From assembly GCA_017448105.1 (NCBI GenBank), contig JAFSMC010000001.1:218056-282055 (forward strand): 64,000 nucleotides of DNA, written 5' to 3'. Under the pieces are notes generated by a model that was not told the origin of the DNA, made no database searches, and saw only the letters and a program-made list of their open reading frames with translations. Positions 48,181 through 59,607 of the stretch are shown here, in pieces. This DNA is from a bacterium (GTDB taxonomy: Bacteria > Bacillota_I > Bacilli_A > Mycoplasmatales > Mycoplasmoidaceae). Position numbers and translations under genes: made by a program. Positions within the stretch are counted from its first letter, which is position 1; each line of letters opens with the position of its first letter.

Positions 48181-48273
48181 TGTTAATTATAAAAGAGTTG
48201 TTATTTAACAGCAACTTAAAAGTCTAAATTTATTAGGAATAGTACCAATTATTTTGAACATAACAATATGATT

Positions 48274-48279
48274 TATAAT
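48274..48279 (+). promoter_or_regulatory. Candidate -10 box for the tRNA-Asp/tRNA-Phe unit
   Basis: TATAAT 16 bases before the tRNA-Asp 5' end; TTGAAC at 48254-48259 is a poor -35 with short spacing. Confidence 0.45.
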
Positions 48280-48295
48280 ATGATAAATAATTTGT

Positions 48296-48370
48296 GGTCG
48301 ATTGGTATACGGATTATTATATCCCCCTGTCACGGGGATGAAACGAGTTTGAGTCTCGTATCGACCGCCA
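48296..48370 (+). tRNA. tRNA-Asp (anticodon GTC)
   Basis: 75 bases including CCA. Acceptor GGTCGAT/ATCGACC, anticodon stem TCCCC/GGGGA with loop CTGTCAC (anticodon GTC), T stem ACGAG/CTCGT with loop TTTGAGT, discriminator G. All stems close. Confidence 0.95.
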
Positions 48371-48377
48371 TATAAAT

Positions 48378-48453
48378 GGTTTCGTAGCTCAGTCGGTAGA
48401 GCAACAGACTGAAAATCTGTGTGTCGGCGGTTCGATTCTGCCCGAAACCACCA
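48378..48453 (+). tRNA. tRNA-Phe (anticodon GAA)
   Basis: 76 bases including CCA, 7 bases after tRNA-Asp. Acceptor GGTTTCG/CGAAACC, D stem GCTC/GAGC, anticodon stem ACAGA/TCTGT with loop CTGAAAA (anticodon GAA), T stem GGCGG/CTGCC with loop TTCGATT (one wobble). Confidence 0.96.
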
Positions 48454-48546
48454 TTAAGATAATTTTCTTTTTACTTTCATTCACACTATATAATATAATT
48501 AAATTAATAAATTAATTTAATTATTTTGGTTGTTTAAGAGGAAAAA

Positions 48547-50100
48547 ATGAAAGTTACGAAACAAAATGCTGCTAAATTAGGTTTAATGGCTGCTATTATG
48601 GTCATTTTTGGCAACGTGGTTGGCATTGGTATTTTTTTTAAAAACAAAGGTGTTTTTGCAAAGAATGATTCCAATCCATATGGTGTGCTTTTTGCGTGGA
48701 TAGCATCAGCCATTCTTGTGTTATTCATTGCTTTATCTTTTGTTGAAATTTGTTCGGGTAAGTCAAAAAATAAAACTACTGGTTTGGGCGGATGAGCAGA
48801 AAATTTTTGTGGTCATCAATTAGGGCGTTGAACTAAAATCGGTTATCCAATTGTTTATTTTATGATTCAAACATTTACATGTGTGTTCTTTGCTGGTGAA
48901 GCTATTATCAATATTGTTTCGTCATGTCAAGGTTCATCAGGATCACTTGATTTTGGCAATTTAACAACTCTATACATTATGATTGCTGGTTTAGGTTTGC
49001 TTGCTGTCTTTACAATCTTAAATTGAAAAGCAAGTAAAGTTTGTTCTCAACTAGGACAAAAGTTATCTCTGTTCAAATTCTTACCAATTCTTCTTGTAAT
49101 TATTTTAGGAATTGCATTTGGTATTGCAAGCACCCAATGTGGTTTATGAACTGGTCATCAATGAGGCGAATCTCAAATTCAAAATAAACCAATTAATATA
49201 ATGGGTATTATTATGTCTGTTCCAGGCATCCTATTTGCCTTTGAAGGATATTTAGTTATCGGTAGTATTAGTGGTGAAATTGATAATGCTGAAAAGAATG
49301 TACCACTTTCAATGGTTTTTGCCATTTTATTAATCTCAGCAGTTAACATTGCAATTACTGTAGGTTGCATTACTTGTGGTACTGGAAATGTTTTCGAACT
49401 AATGGAAATTGTTTTCAATAACGTTGGTAACAAAGATTTATGAATTAAGGTAAGTAGTACTGTATTTTCATGCTTCATTTTCATTTGCATTATTGGTGTT
49501 GTAAATGGAATGTCCTTCGGTGGAATTAGAGCTTTACAATCAGCATGTGAAGAAAACTTATTATTTAAATCTCAAAAAATTAGAAACATGAAACCAAATG
49601 ATCCATTATTTGCAGGATTTACATATTATGTTTTCTTTATGTTACTTTTAATTTTAGGTTGTGGTATTCCATCAATTATTTTAAATACTGACAACATTAT
49701 TGACGGACTATCTGAGGCTAATGTTACAGCTTTCTATTTAATCTATGGTCTAGTAATTTTGGGTGGATTTATTAACCGATTCACTAAGAAAATAGAAACT
49801 ACTAAAATAAAAGGATTTATTTTCTTTTCATTTTTAGGTGCTCTTGGAGCAATAACAATATTTTGCTTCATAAGTTTCTACTCTAATGGATGGCAAGCAT
49901 TCTTTGAAAAATCAGATATCGATTCTTCATGAGGTTTATTCCAAACTGTTGGATTAAAATTAAAGAATTGGCAAGCGGGAATTGTTTTTTGAGTATTTAT
50001 TCTTTATATCTTTGGTTTGCCATTTATTAATGACCTTTTAATTAAACATTCAAAAGAATATAAGCAAAATCAAGTTAGATTAATTTGACAAAGAGTTTAA
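48547..50100 (+). CDS. Amino-acid permease (APC superfamily)
   Basis: A 517-residue membrane protein with about 12-14 hydrophobic segments and many TGA Trp codons. The N-terminus KLGLMAAIMVIFGNVVGIGIF is the APC helix-1 signature (family G-x-G-I), and FEGYLVIGSISGEIDNAEKNVP matches the conserved segment after helix 6. Substrate cannot be predicted. The 3' end overlaps the end of folD by 21 bases, in a tail-to-tail arrangement. Confidence 0.85.
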
Positions 50101-50934
50101 TTTAATTAGTTGAATTAAATTACTAGCAACTGCAACAGTTGTTAAAGGGCCAATACCACCTGGGACAGGTGTGATTTGGTTCTTATTATTTTTTTTTAGT
50201 AAAAAAGAATTGAAATCAACATCACCAGCAATCTTTTTGGATTTGCCATTGTAGCTGGTACCAATATCAATGATGACACAGTTGTTACTAAAGATTTTTG
50301 ATGACAATATATTTGGTTTACCAATAGCACTAATAACAATATCCTTGTTTTTGCATAGTTTTGAAATGTTAGGATCATTTTTACTAACGATTGTGACATT
50401 GTTATAAGTTTCTAAGATTCTTTTTAAAGCAAAACCAATTCATTTATCTTTGTTGATAATAAGAATATTTTTGTTCTTAATAGTGATCTTGTAGTATTTT
50501 AGAAGTTGTAATGTTCCTTCTACAACACATGGTCTAATGGCTTTTTTCTTAGTAATCTTTGCAAGATTACTTGGGTGAAAACAATCCACATCTTTTGCTG
50601 GCAAGATATATTTTGTCCAAGATAAACTAACTATTTTTTTGTTGGTCGGAAGTTGAACAAGGATACCATGAACATGTTCATCATGATTATTCTTTTTAAT
50701 TTCTTTAACTAAAGCTATCTGATTAGCATTTTTAAGGTTCTTAATAAAAATCTTTATTCCAAGAAGATCACATATCTTCTTTTTTTGGTTAATAAACACT
50801 TTAGAAGCATAATCATCACTTGTAGTAATAATAGTTAAACAGGGTTTAATACCTTTTTTAACTAAAAGTTTGATTTTTTGTTTTAAGTTAGTTAATAAAA
50901 GTTGCTTAAGTGGCTTACTATAAAGGATTTTCAT
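50080..50934 (-). CDS. folD: Methylenetetrahydrofolate dehydrogenase/cyclohydrolase FolD (divergent cofactor loop)
   Basis: A 284-residue enzyme interconverting methylene-, methenyl- and formyl-tetrahydrofolate. FolD hallmarks: DDYASKVFINQKKKICDLLGI with catalytic Lys, HGILVQLPTN, KDVDCFHPSN, and the C-terminal TPVPGGIGPLTTV. The usual NADP loop V-x-G-R-S-x-x-V-G-x-P is replaced by ILIINKDKWIGFALK, so cofactor binding may be altered or lost. Short gap to a small gene, then rpmF upstream. Confidence 0.88.
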
Positions 50935-51093
50935 CTAGTTTTTGGTAAGAAAGTGTTTAATTATAAAAGCAAGAGAGACACCAATGCAACCAGCAGACAA
51001 AAAAATAATTATTGCAAAAATTGCATTAAAAGTGTGATTAGTTTCGTTAATGTTTTTCTTTGGTTTATTTGACATTGATAATTTTTTTGCCAT
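50935..51093 (-). CDS. Small membrane protein, 52 residues
   Basis: Hydrophilic basic N-terminus followed by one hydrophobic helix (NAIFAIIIFLSAGCIGVSLAFII) and a basic end. Its TAG stop is directly before the folD ATG and its start lies within rpmF (alternative ATG at 51075). No clear Shine-Dalgarno site and no recognised family. The tight packing suggests translation by coupling; not certain. Confidence 0.45.
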   Translation of the reverse strand: MAKKLSMSNKPKKNINETNHTFNAIFAIIIFLSAGCIGVSLAFIIKHFLTKN

Positions 51094-51241
51094 TGTAAAA
51101 TCCACAAGCCTTACAAATTGTATACGGTTTTAGTGGTTTGCCACATTTTGGACATGTAGTAACAGTAGGAATTTTTAAAGCATGGTGACTTCGACGCATA
51201 TTTCTTCTACTTTTTGATGTTCTTCGTTGTGCAACTGCCAT
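51065..51241 (-). CDS. rpmF: 50S ribosomal protein L32
   Basis: A 58-residue basic protein, MAVAQRRTSKSRRNMRRSHH, with a zinc ribbon from CPKC and CKAC pairs, the zinc-containing form of L32. A GGAG-type ribosome site precedes the ATG. Divergent from the yloU-fakA unit. Confidence 0.95.
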   Translation of the reverse strand: MAVAQRRTSKSRRNMRRSHHALKIPTVTTCPKCGKPLKPYTICKACGFYNGKKIINVK

Positions 51242-51325
51242 AATTCACTCCTTTGTTTAATCCTTCCTAAAACATCGTTAATATATTATGAATATTATTA
51301 ATATATTAATGTATCTCACATATTA

Positions 51326-51331
51326 TATAAT
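51326..51331 (+). promoter_or_regulatory. Candidate -10 box for the yloU-to-ftsY block
   Basis: TATAAT 27 bases before the yloU ATG in the divergent gap with rpmF. Confidence 0.5.
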
Positions 51332-51357
51332 AGACAAAACGAGGCTAAAAATAGAGC

Positions 51358-51663
51358 ATGGAGTTAAAAAACAAAATTTTACCTAATATCTCTATCCTTA
51401 AAGAAATTATTTTTTCTTTAGTCAAAAAGGTTCCGGGAATAAATAATAATGAAATTCATGTGGAAATTAGCAAAGAAAAAACCATTTTTAATATTTATGT
51501 TAAGCCCATTGAATATTTGTTAAATTTGCACGATTTAGCTACTGACGTACAAAGTATGGTTTACAATTATTTATCTAAGCAATTTGATATTTATATGAAA
51601 TCAATAAAAGTCAATGTAATTGTGCTTGGACCAAAAGAAACATATAAAAATGAAAACCATTAA
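51358..51663 (+). CDS. Asp23/Gls24-family protein (YloU-like)
   Basis: A 101-residue protein. SLVKKVPGINN and the closing IKSIKVNVIVLGPK strand fit the Asp23/Gls24 (YloU) family, as does its place immediately before the fakA gene. It overlaps fakA by 14 bases. Function is poorly known (membrane/alkaline-shock-related). Confidence 0.65.
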   Translation: MELKNKILPNISILKEIIFSLVKKVPGINNNEIHVEISKEKTIFNIYVKPIEYLLNLHDLATDVQSMVYNYLSKQFDIYMKSIKVNVIVLGPKETYKNENH

Positions 51664-53359
51664 TGCTCAGCAATTAAAAACTATGTTAAAGTATGCAACA
51701 GATAACATTGTTGCATATTGTGAATATATTGATGAGCTAAACATTTTCCCTGTTCCTGATGGTGATACTGGTACAAATATGAAGATCACTATAACTGGCG
51801 CTTACAACGAAATAGCAAATTTAGCTACTAATGATTTATCAGTGCTTACCAAAACTTTTTCTCATGGTTTATTATTAAATGCTCACGGAAACTCAGGAGT
51901 TATTTTAAGTCAAATCTTTAAAGGTTTTTCTTTGCAATTTATGCAAAATGATCTTGAAATGTCAATCGATGATATGATTGGCGCTCTTGCAAAAGCAAAA
52001 GAAAGTGCTTATAAAGCAGTTTCTTTTCCTGTTGAAGGAACAATTTTAACTGTTATTAGAGAAGTAGCTGATAAATTAGTAAATAAGAAGAGATCTTTCA
52101 CTACTTTTAAAAATTTATTTGATTTTATTTGTTTGACTTCTGAAACTGCTTTAAATAAAACCCCAGATTTATTGCCAGAATTAAAAGAAGCTAATGTTGT
52201 TGACTCTGGTGCTTATGGTTTAAATAAGATTTTAGAAGGGATGAGAGAAGCTATTATTGCTTTTTCTAATAATAAAAAACCATTAGATTATGACTCTAAT
52301 TTAATTATTCCTAAAAAAACATCTTCATTGTTTTCAACAAAGAAATTTGTTGATGATAACAATGGTTTTGGTTATTGTTGTGAATTTATTATGAATTTAG
52401 GTTCAAAAGTTATTGCCAATCAACCAAAGAAGGAAAAATTTGATGAACAAGGCTTTAAAAAACATATCAAATCTATGGGTGATTCATTTGTTTATGCTCA
52501 TGATGGTGATTTAGTTAAAGTTCATATTCATATGATAAAACCGCACGAATTATTAGAATATGCTTCAAAATTTGGTGAGTTTAATAAAATCAAAATTGAA
52601 AATATGACCATGCAATTTATTGCCAATAACCCTAATGAAACTACTTTACAAACCAAGTTAAAACTTGATGAAAAAGACATGACCAATGAACCTAAATTGT
52701 GTGCCATTGTTCCAACTGATGCAGTTGCAAAAGTTTATAGCAAAAAATTAGCTGTTAAAAATACGCTTAACTGTTTTTCAACTAATATTCCATCTACTCA
52801 TCAAATTTTTTCTTTAATCAAAGAAACCAAATCTAAGAACATTATTCTTATTACCAATAATGGTAATGAAATTATGGCGTCAAAAGAAGCAATTAATTTA
52901 GTACCGCAAAAAAAGAGTACTATCCATTTATTACCAGCTAAAGATATTGCAACAAGTTATTTATTAGCTTTAGCATTTGATCCTAATAAATCATTAAATG
53001 ATAATTTCAAAACAATGTCTAAATTGTTTAAGACGATTGTTTCTGGTAAGATTGCAATGTCAGTTAAAGAAATATCTTATCGTAAAGTTAATGTAAAAGT
53101 TGGCGATTACATTGGAATTATGAATGATAACATTATCATTTCATCTAAGAATATATCGTTCATTATTAAAAAATTAATTGATGAATTATTTGATAAGATT
53201 CGTAAACCTAAAAAAGTAGTAGTTATTTATGGTTCAGATGCTTCAATATCAGATGTTAAAGATGTTGAAAAGTATATTTATGAAGAATATGGTAAGAAAC
53301 CAATTATGATTTCTGGTCAACAAACTATTTATTACTTCTATATTGGTATTAGCCGTTAA
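51650..53359 (+). CDS. fakA: Fatty acid kinase subunit A (DAK2 domain, YloV)
   Basis: 569 residues. With FakB it phosphorylates exogenous fatty acids to acyl-phosphate. The N-terminal DAK2 ATP-binding domain has NIFPVPDGDTGTNMKIT and AHGNSGVILSQIFKG; a central and a C-terminal FakA domain follow. The ATG at 51650 was chosen over an upstream in-frame start at 51620 because MKTINAQQ is the family-like N-terminus and the upstream stretch lies inside yloU. The protein is unusual in no visible way. PlsX follows. Confidence 0.93.
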   Translation: MKTINAQQLKTMLKYATDNIVAYCEYIDELNIFPVPDGDTGTNMKITITGAYNEIANLATNDLSVLTKTFSHGLLLNAHGNSGVILSQIFKGFSLQFMQNDLEMSIDDMIGALAKAKESAYKAVSFPVEGTILTVIREVADKLVNKKRSFTTFKNLFDFICLTSETALNKTPDLLPELKEANVVDSGAYGLNKILEGMREAIIAFSNNKKPLDYDSNLIIPKKTSSLFSTKKFVDDNNGFGYCCEFIMNLGSKVIANQPKKEKFDEQGFKKHIKSMGDSFVYAHDGDLVKVHIHMIKPHELLEYASKFGEFNKIKIENMTMQFIANNPNETTLQTKLKLDEKDMTNEPKLCAIVPTDAVAKVYSKKLAVKNTLNCFSTNIPSTHQIFSLIKETKSKNIILITNNGNEIMASKEAINLVPQKKSTIHLLPAKDIATSYLLALAFDPNKSLNDNFKTMSKLFKTIVSGKIAMSVKEISYRKVNVKVGDYIGIMNDNIIISSKNISFIIKKLIDELFDKIRKPKKVVVIYGSDASISDVKDVEKYIYEEYGKKPIMISGQQTIYYFYIGISR

Positions 53360-53376
53360 TTAGGATAAAAATTGAT

Positions 53377-54360
53377 ATGATTAGAATTGCTTTTGATGTA
53401 ATGGGATTTGAAAATAAGATTGAACAAGCAATTATTGCTGCTAAACATTTTATTGCTCAATTTTCTGATGTCCAAATTATTCTAGTCGGTGATCAGAAAC
53501 AAATTCAACCTCATATTCAACAATCTACAAAAATATCTATTGTTGACACTAAAGAATTTATTAGTATGGAAGATTCACCTATAGTAGGTTTGCGTAAAAT
53601 AATGTCATCAATGTCTCTTGCATGTAAACTTGTTAAAGAGAATAAAGCCGATGCTTTAGTTTCGGCAGGAAACACTTCATGTTTTGTTCCAATGGTTTAT
53701 TCAAAATTAGGCTTAATATCAGGAGCAAGCTGTGTTGGTTTAATGCCATATATTCCTGCTATTGATAAAACTGGATTTAATATGGTTGATGTTGGTGCTA
53801 ACATAAATGTTAGTCCAATCAATTTGTACCATTATGCTTTAATGGCCAATACTTATGTTAAAGTTTGTCAAAATATCTCTTCGCCAAAAATTGGACTATT
53901 AAATATTGGGACTGAACACCACAAAGGTTTTGCTTACCACAAGCAAACTAATGAATTGCTACAAAAAGATAAATCTTTAAATTATGTTGGTTTTATTGAG
54001 CCAAAAAATCTTTTACAACATCCTGTAGATATTGCTATATGTGATGGTTACGCTGGCAATTTAGTTCTTAAAACTTTAGAAGGATCATTAAAATCTGTTG
54101 CTGATTTAATGAAAAATCATTATAAAAAACCATGAAACTGATTAGCGGCTGCAATGTCTATTCCATTGTTTAAAACTATTTCTAAAACATTTGATTATCG
54201 TAATAATGCTGCAGCAATTGTTTTAGGTGTTAACGGCATAGCCGTTAAAACACATGGATCTGCTGATAGCATACAATTTCTTAGTGCTTTAAAGATGGCT
54301 TATCATATGGTTCATAAAAGAATAATTGATGAATTAAAAAAGATTAAATATGGAAACTAA
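53377..54360 (+). CDS. plsX: Phosphate acyltransferase PlsX
   Basis: 327 residues. Interconverts acyl-ACP and acyl-phosphate for phospholipid synthesis. IAFDVMGFENKI (family D.MGGD), VSAGNTSCFV (family SaGNTGA), MVDVGANIN and LLNIGTEHHKG, plus DGYAGNLVLKTLEG are seen. One TGA Trp. Forms a fatty-acid utilisation pair with FakA. Overlaps rnc by 11 bases. Confidence 0.94.
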
Positions 54361-55045
54361 TTCTAATTTAACACAATGAGTAAGTAACTTACTTAAATGT
54401 AGACCTAGAAAAATTAACTATTACATTCAAGCTTTGACTCATATGAGCTATAGTAATGAACATTTTTTAAGTTATTCATATGAAAACCTCGAGTTTTTAG
54501 GCGATAGCGTACTTAATTTCTTAGTTTGTGAATATTTGTATAAAAAATACTATAGAAAACAACATGAGGGTTTTCTAACTCAACAAAAAATTAAGTTAGT
54601 TCAAGGCAAAACATTAGCATTAGCAGCAAAAAAGATTAACTTAGACAAACACTTATTACTTGGTAAAGGTGCAATTAAAGAAAGAATTAGTGATAAGATT
54701 CTTGAAGATGCTTTTGAAGCATTAATGGCTGCTATTTATCTTGACTTAGGATTAAAAGTTTGCCGTGATTTTTTATCAAAAACCATTTTTATATATGATA
54801 AAAAGCAATTTTCTCAAATTATTGACTATAAATCGATGATTCAACATGCTTTATCAGGTAATGGCAGTAAAAACATTGTTTATTTATCTCAGCAAAAAGA
54901 AAATAGGAAGTATTTAGTTAAACTTTATATCAATGGTTGTTATTTTGGTAGTGGTTGCGCCAGCAAGAAAAAAGAGGCTGAGCAACTAGCGGCTAAACAA
55001 TCATGACAAAAAATGTCGATTCAACACAAATATGCAAAAAAATAA
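54350..55045 (+). CDS. rnc: Ribonuclease III
   Basis: A 231-residue double-strand RNA endonuclease. Signature ENLEFLGDSVLNFLV (metal ligands) and LEDAFEALMAAIYLDLG, then a C-terminal double-stranded RNA-binding domain (DYKSMIQHALSGNG ... SKKKEAEQLAAKQSW). N-terminus reaches the ATG at 54350 inside plsX, through one TGA Trp. Processes rRNA and other transcripts. Confidence 0.96.
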
Positions 55046-55076
55046 TTGTTAAAATATACTAAATGCATGAGTAACT

Positions 55077-58016
55077 ATGTTGTTTTTAAAAAAATTTAAA
55101 GCTGTCGGTTTCAAATCATTTGCTAATCCAATTTCTATTGACTTTACTGAATCAATGATTGGAGTTGTTGGTCCTAATGGTTCTGGTAAATCTAACATTG
55201 TTGATGCAATTAAATGAGTACTGGGTGAAAGAAGCAACAAAGTTTTAAGAGCAAAAGATGCAATTGATACTATTTTCTCTGGTTCAGAAGACAAAAAACC
55301 ATCTGAATTTGCTTCAGTTACCTTAGTTTTTGATAATTCAAGTAAAATTTTACATTCAGATGAAAAAGAAATAGCAATTACAAGAAAACTGAGCAGAAAA
55401 GATGCTCAAAATGAATATTTTATTAATGACAAACCTTGTCGTTTAAAAGATGTTCATGAAATGTTCCTTGACACAGGTTTAACTAAAGGTTCTTTAGGAA
55501 TTATTTCTCAAGGAACTATTCAATGATTTGTAACTGCCGCTCCCGAAGAAAGAAGAAAAATCTTTGAAGATGCTGCTGGAATTGGTTTGTACTCTAAAAA
55601 GAAAACAGATGCTTTATCAGAATTAAATAGAGCTAATGAAAATGTTAATCAAGTTTCAACTTATGCTAATGCTTTAAAAAAAGATATTGTTAAACTATCA
55701 AAGCAAGTTGAAAAAGCAGAAGTATACAACCAAAAAAAGAAACAGCTAATGGATCTTGAATTGGTTGTTTTGGCTAAAGACATTACTGCTTCTTCATCTA
55801 AGATTAGAAACTTAAAAACTGTAATTGAAAATGCGGTAAAGATCATTAAGGATAATGAATTAGAATTAGAAACAAGTAAAAAAGAAATAGCTTTAGCGAA
55901 TGAAAAAGTTAATCAATCTGATGCAATTATTGATGAATATCAAAAAGAATTTAATGATTTGGTTGTAATCATCAATAAATTAGATATTAAAGCTAATTCT
56001 TTAAAGGATAATCTTGAAAGCAATTTATCTTCAAGCAATTTGCAAAAGAAACAAGAAGCTTATAAATCAATTATTTCTACATATAAATTTGATCTTGATA
56101 ATGCTAATATGAATTATCAAAAATTAAATGAAGAAATTCAAAGCTATACCAGCATTAAAGATGATACACAAAATAAACTTGATAGTTTAAATAACAATAT
56201 TGCTATTTTAGGTGATGAAATTCACCAAGTTTCATACAAACTTCGTTATATTGATGATCACATGAATAATGAATTTGCTGGTGAAAAAGGGATTCAAACT
56301 GTTTTTGATAACAAAAATATCTTTGGTGGAGTCATTGGTTTAGTTAAAGATTCCTTTACTGTTGATAAGCAATATGAAAAAGCTATCTTGATCGGTTTAA
56401 ATAAAGCACTTAACTACTTAATTGTAGAATCAGATCAAGATGCTAAAGTAATTATTGATTTTTTAAAGAAAAATAAGGCTGGTAAAGTATCTTTTGCTCC
56501 ATTAAACTTGATTAAATCTCGTTATATCCGCGACGAACATAAAACTATTGTTGATAACATTGATGGTTTTATTGATATGGCTAACAATTTAATTCAATGT
56601 GAAGATAAATTTAATGATTTATTTGGCATGTTGTTAGGAAGAACCATCATTGCCAAAGATTATCAAAGTGCTATTAACATAGCAAACTATATCAATCGAG
56701 CCTATCCAATTATTACTCTTGATGGTGAAAGTATCACTGTTGGTGGAATTGTTACTGGCGGTTATGACCAAAGAATTAGTACTTATAACTTAAAAGAACA
56801 AAAAGAAGAATTAACTAGTCATTTAACTGAACTTAATAAATCATATGCCAACGCTCGTACTGAATGTGTTCAAATTAAACAAAATTTATCTGAAATTGAA
56901 CAAAAAATTAATGAAAAGAAAATTATTGTTTCTTCATATCAAAACAGAATTGAAAACTTGCAAAACAATTTAATGCGTTATCAAACTGAATATGAACAAA
57001 TTAAAGGTGTTAAAGTAAAAGATACATCATCAACTAATGTTGATGATATCTTTAAAGAAGTTGCTAGTGCTAATGCTAAAAAAGATAAAATTGTTCAACA
57101 ACTTAATGTAGCAAGAACAACTAAATTAAATTGTAAACAACGATATGATGACTTACTACATAAGAGCGAAGAAATTAGAAATTTAGTTGATAAAGCACGT
57201 GGCGATGAGTCAGATGCTCAAATAGAATTAGCTAAATTAGAAGCAACCATTAAACAAGCACGTGAAAAGATTGCTTTAGACTACAAAATGACTGTTGACC
57301 ATGTCTTGGCAACATATAACAAAGAATTGCCAATGTCTGATGCTCAGGCTAGAGAACTTATTTATCAGCTGCATATTGATTTAGACCGTATTGGTAACAT
57401 CAATATGGAAGCTTTAGATGAATATGAAGCTAAAAAGAAAGAATTTGAAGATATCGATAAACAATTAAAAGAATTAACTGAAGCAAAGAACAAGATTGTT
57501 CTTTCAATCAATGAACTTGATGCCAAAGCTAAAGCTAGCTTTACTAAAACTATTGATAGTGTTAATGAAAGCTTACCATCTGTCTTTAAATATTTATTTG
57601 GTGGAGGCACATGCTCAGTTCAATATGATAATCCATCTGATATTTTAAACTCAGGTATTGAAGTTGTTGTTGCTCCACCTGGCAAGAAAATTACTAACTT
57701 AAACTTATTATCTGGTGGTGAAAAGTCATTAGTCGCTTTAGTAGTGTTGTTTGGTATTTTAAAAGTTCATGCTTTCCCATTGGTAATTTTTGATGAAGCT
57801 GAATCAGCCCTAGACCCATCTAATGTTGAAAGATTTAGTAAGATTATTCATAATAATTCTAAAGATACCCAATTTATCATTATTACTCATCGTCCAGGAA
57901 CAATGGAACGTTGTGACAGTCTTTATGGAGCGACAATGCAAATTAAAGGAATTACTAGCTTATATAAGGTTACTCTAGATCATGCACGCACTGAATTTGG
58001 AGATGATAACATTTAA
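55077..58016 (+). CDS. smc: Chromosome partition protein Smc
   Basis: A 979-residue ATPase of the condensin complex. N-terminal Walker [10 protein letters not shown] (residue 32), two long coiled coils flanking a hinge ([23 protein letters not shown]), and the C-terminal [12 protein letters not shown] signature with Walker [13 protein letters not shown] (~residue 900). Two TGA Trp codons in the N-terminal part. Shorter than the ~1180-residue norm by mainly coiled coil. rnc-smc-ftsY order is conserved in Firmicutes. ScpA/ScpB are not in the window. Confidence 0.96.
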
Positions 58017-58018
58017 TA

Positions 58019-59041
58019 ATGGGCTTTTTTAAAAACCTTTTAGACAAGATTAGAAGAAAGTCTAGCATTACTCAGTCAATTGAACAAACTACTCAAATTT
58101 TTAATTCTAATCAATCAAAATTTGATCAAGGATTAAAAAAAGCTAGTAATGTCTTTGAAAGTGTTATTAATGATGTCGTTGCTAAAAATACTAAAGTTGA
58201 CCAACAACTTCTTGATAAGATTGAAGAAATGTTATTGTCAATGGATATTGGTACTAGTGCAGTAACTAGAATTATGACTGCTATTACTGATGAAATTAAA
58301 TACCAAAATGTTGAAAACTTAGATCTTGTCAAACAAATTATTATTGACAAGATCATTGTTTACTACATTCAAGATAGTGTAGTTGATAATGGTCTACATT
58401 TATTACCTAATCAAACTAATGTTATTCTAATGTCTGGGGTTAATGGAGTAGGTAAAACCACCACAATAGCTAAAATGGCTTATCACTTTTTACAAAGTAA
58501 TTTAAAAGTTTGTTTAGTTGCTGGTGATACTTTTAGAGCTGGGGCAATAGAACAATTAGAAGTTTGAGCTAATAAATTAAATGTTCCTATTTTTAAACCA
58601 AAAAAACTTAATCAAGATCCAGCATCAGTGATTTATGATGGTTTAAATTGAGCGGTACAAAATAAAATTGATATTGTTTTGTGTGACACATCAGGCCGTA
58701 TGCAAAATAAGGTTAACTTAATGAATGAATTAAAAAAGATTTATCAAGTTATTCAAAAATTTAATGTTAACCAACCGTGTGAATCATTGCTTGTTATTGA
58801 TGCTACAACTGGTCAAAGTGGGATAGCACAAGCAAAAGTCTTTTCTGAAGTATCTAAAATTTCAGGAATTGTTTTAACTAAGATGGATTCAACATCTAAA
58901 GGTGGAATTATTCTAGCAATTAAAGATAACTTTAATATTCCTGTTAAATTTATTAGTTTTGGTGAAACTTATTATGATTTACAACCATTTGGCCTTGAAA
59001 AATATATTCAAAGTCTATTAAGTAATTTCAATAAAGAATAA
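58019..59041 (+). CDS. ftsY: Signal recognition particle receptor FtsY
   Basis: A 340-residue GTPase docking SRP-ribosome complexes at the membrane. Acidic N-region is short; NG domain has G1 [15 protein letters not shown] (~residue 140), [21 protein letters not shown] and [10 protein letters not shown]. Two TGA Trp codons. Starts 2 bases after smc. SRP RNA and Ffh are not seen here. Confidence 0.96.
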
Positions 59042-59042
59042 T

Positions 59043-59531
59043 TTATTGTTTTAAATCTTTAATTAAATTTCAAAGTTGTTCAAAGATAAAGAAACAACAT
59101 TCATGTTTAATTTCTTGTCTAGTTTTAGCAATTTCACTTTTAAAACAAAATTCATGTTTTTTATCAAAAACATAAATGGTAACATAAGCTAAACCAGCTG
59201 GTTTGTTTTCAACTGGTCCAGTTAAACTAGCATTACCAGTAACAGAAATAGCTAAATCACTAGCAAATATTCTTTGAATATTGCTTGCCATAGAGTTAGC
59301 ACATTCTTGGCTAATAGTTCCATATTTATCAATTAAATCTTTTGTAACTTTAACAAGATTCATTTTGATATTTGTACCATAGACAACAATACTGCCTTTA
59401 AAAACCTTGCTTGAGTTATCTATATCAGTAAAATAAGAGGCTAAAAGGCCTCCGGTCATGCTTTCACAAGTACAAATTGATAGTTTTAAGTTAATTAAAT
59501 GAGAAATAATCTTTTTAAGAGTAGTATTCAT
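59043..59531 (-). CDS. pncC: Nicotinamide-nucleotide amidase (CinA C-terminal domain, PncC)
   Basis: 162 residues of the CinA-C fold: CTCESMTGGLLASYFTDID (family AES.TGG..a..lt..pG.S..f.gg), GSIVVYGTNIKMNL, and VTGNASLTGPVENKPAGLAYV. It deamidates NMN to NaMN or acts in competence-like functions. ATG at 59531 preferred over a TTG at 59546. Converges on ftsY with a 1-base gap. One TGA Trp. Complements the PnuC candidate. Confidence 0.88.
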
Positions 59532-59607
59532 TTTAAATAATTTCAAATAGCAGTAATAAAAGAATTATAATTTTTTTAATAAACATTAGATAAAAAAAGA
59601 GATATTT

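Noticed and set aside
59532..59546. Upstream TTG start for pncC
   Set aside because: ATG at 59531 gives the usual family start, and the TTG has no better ribosome site.
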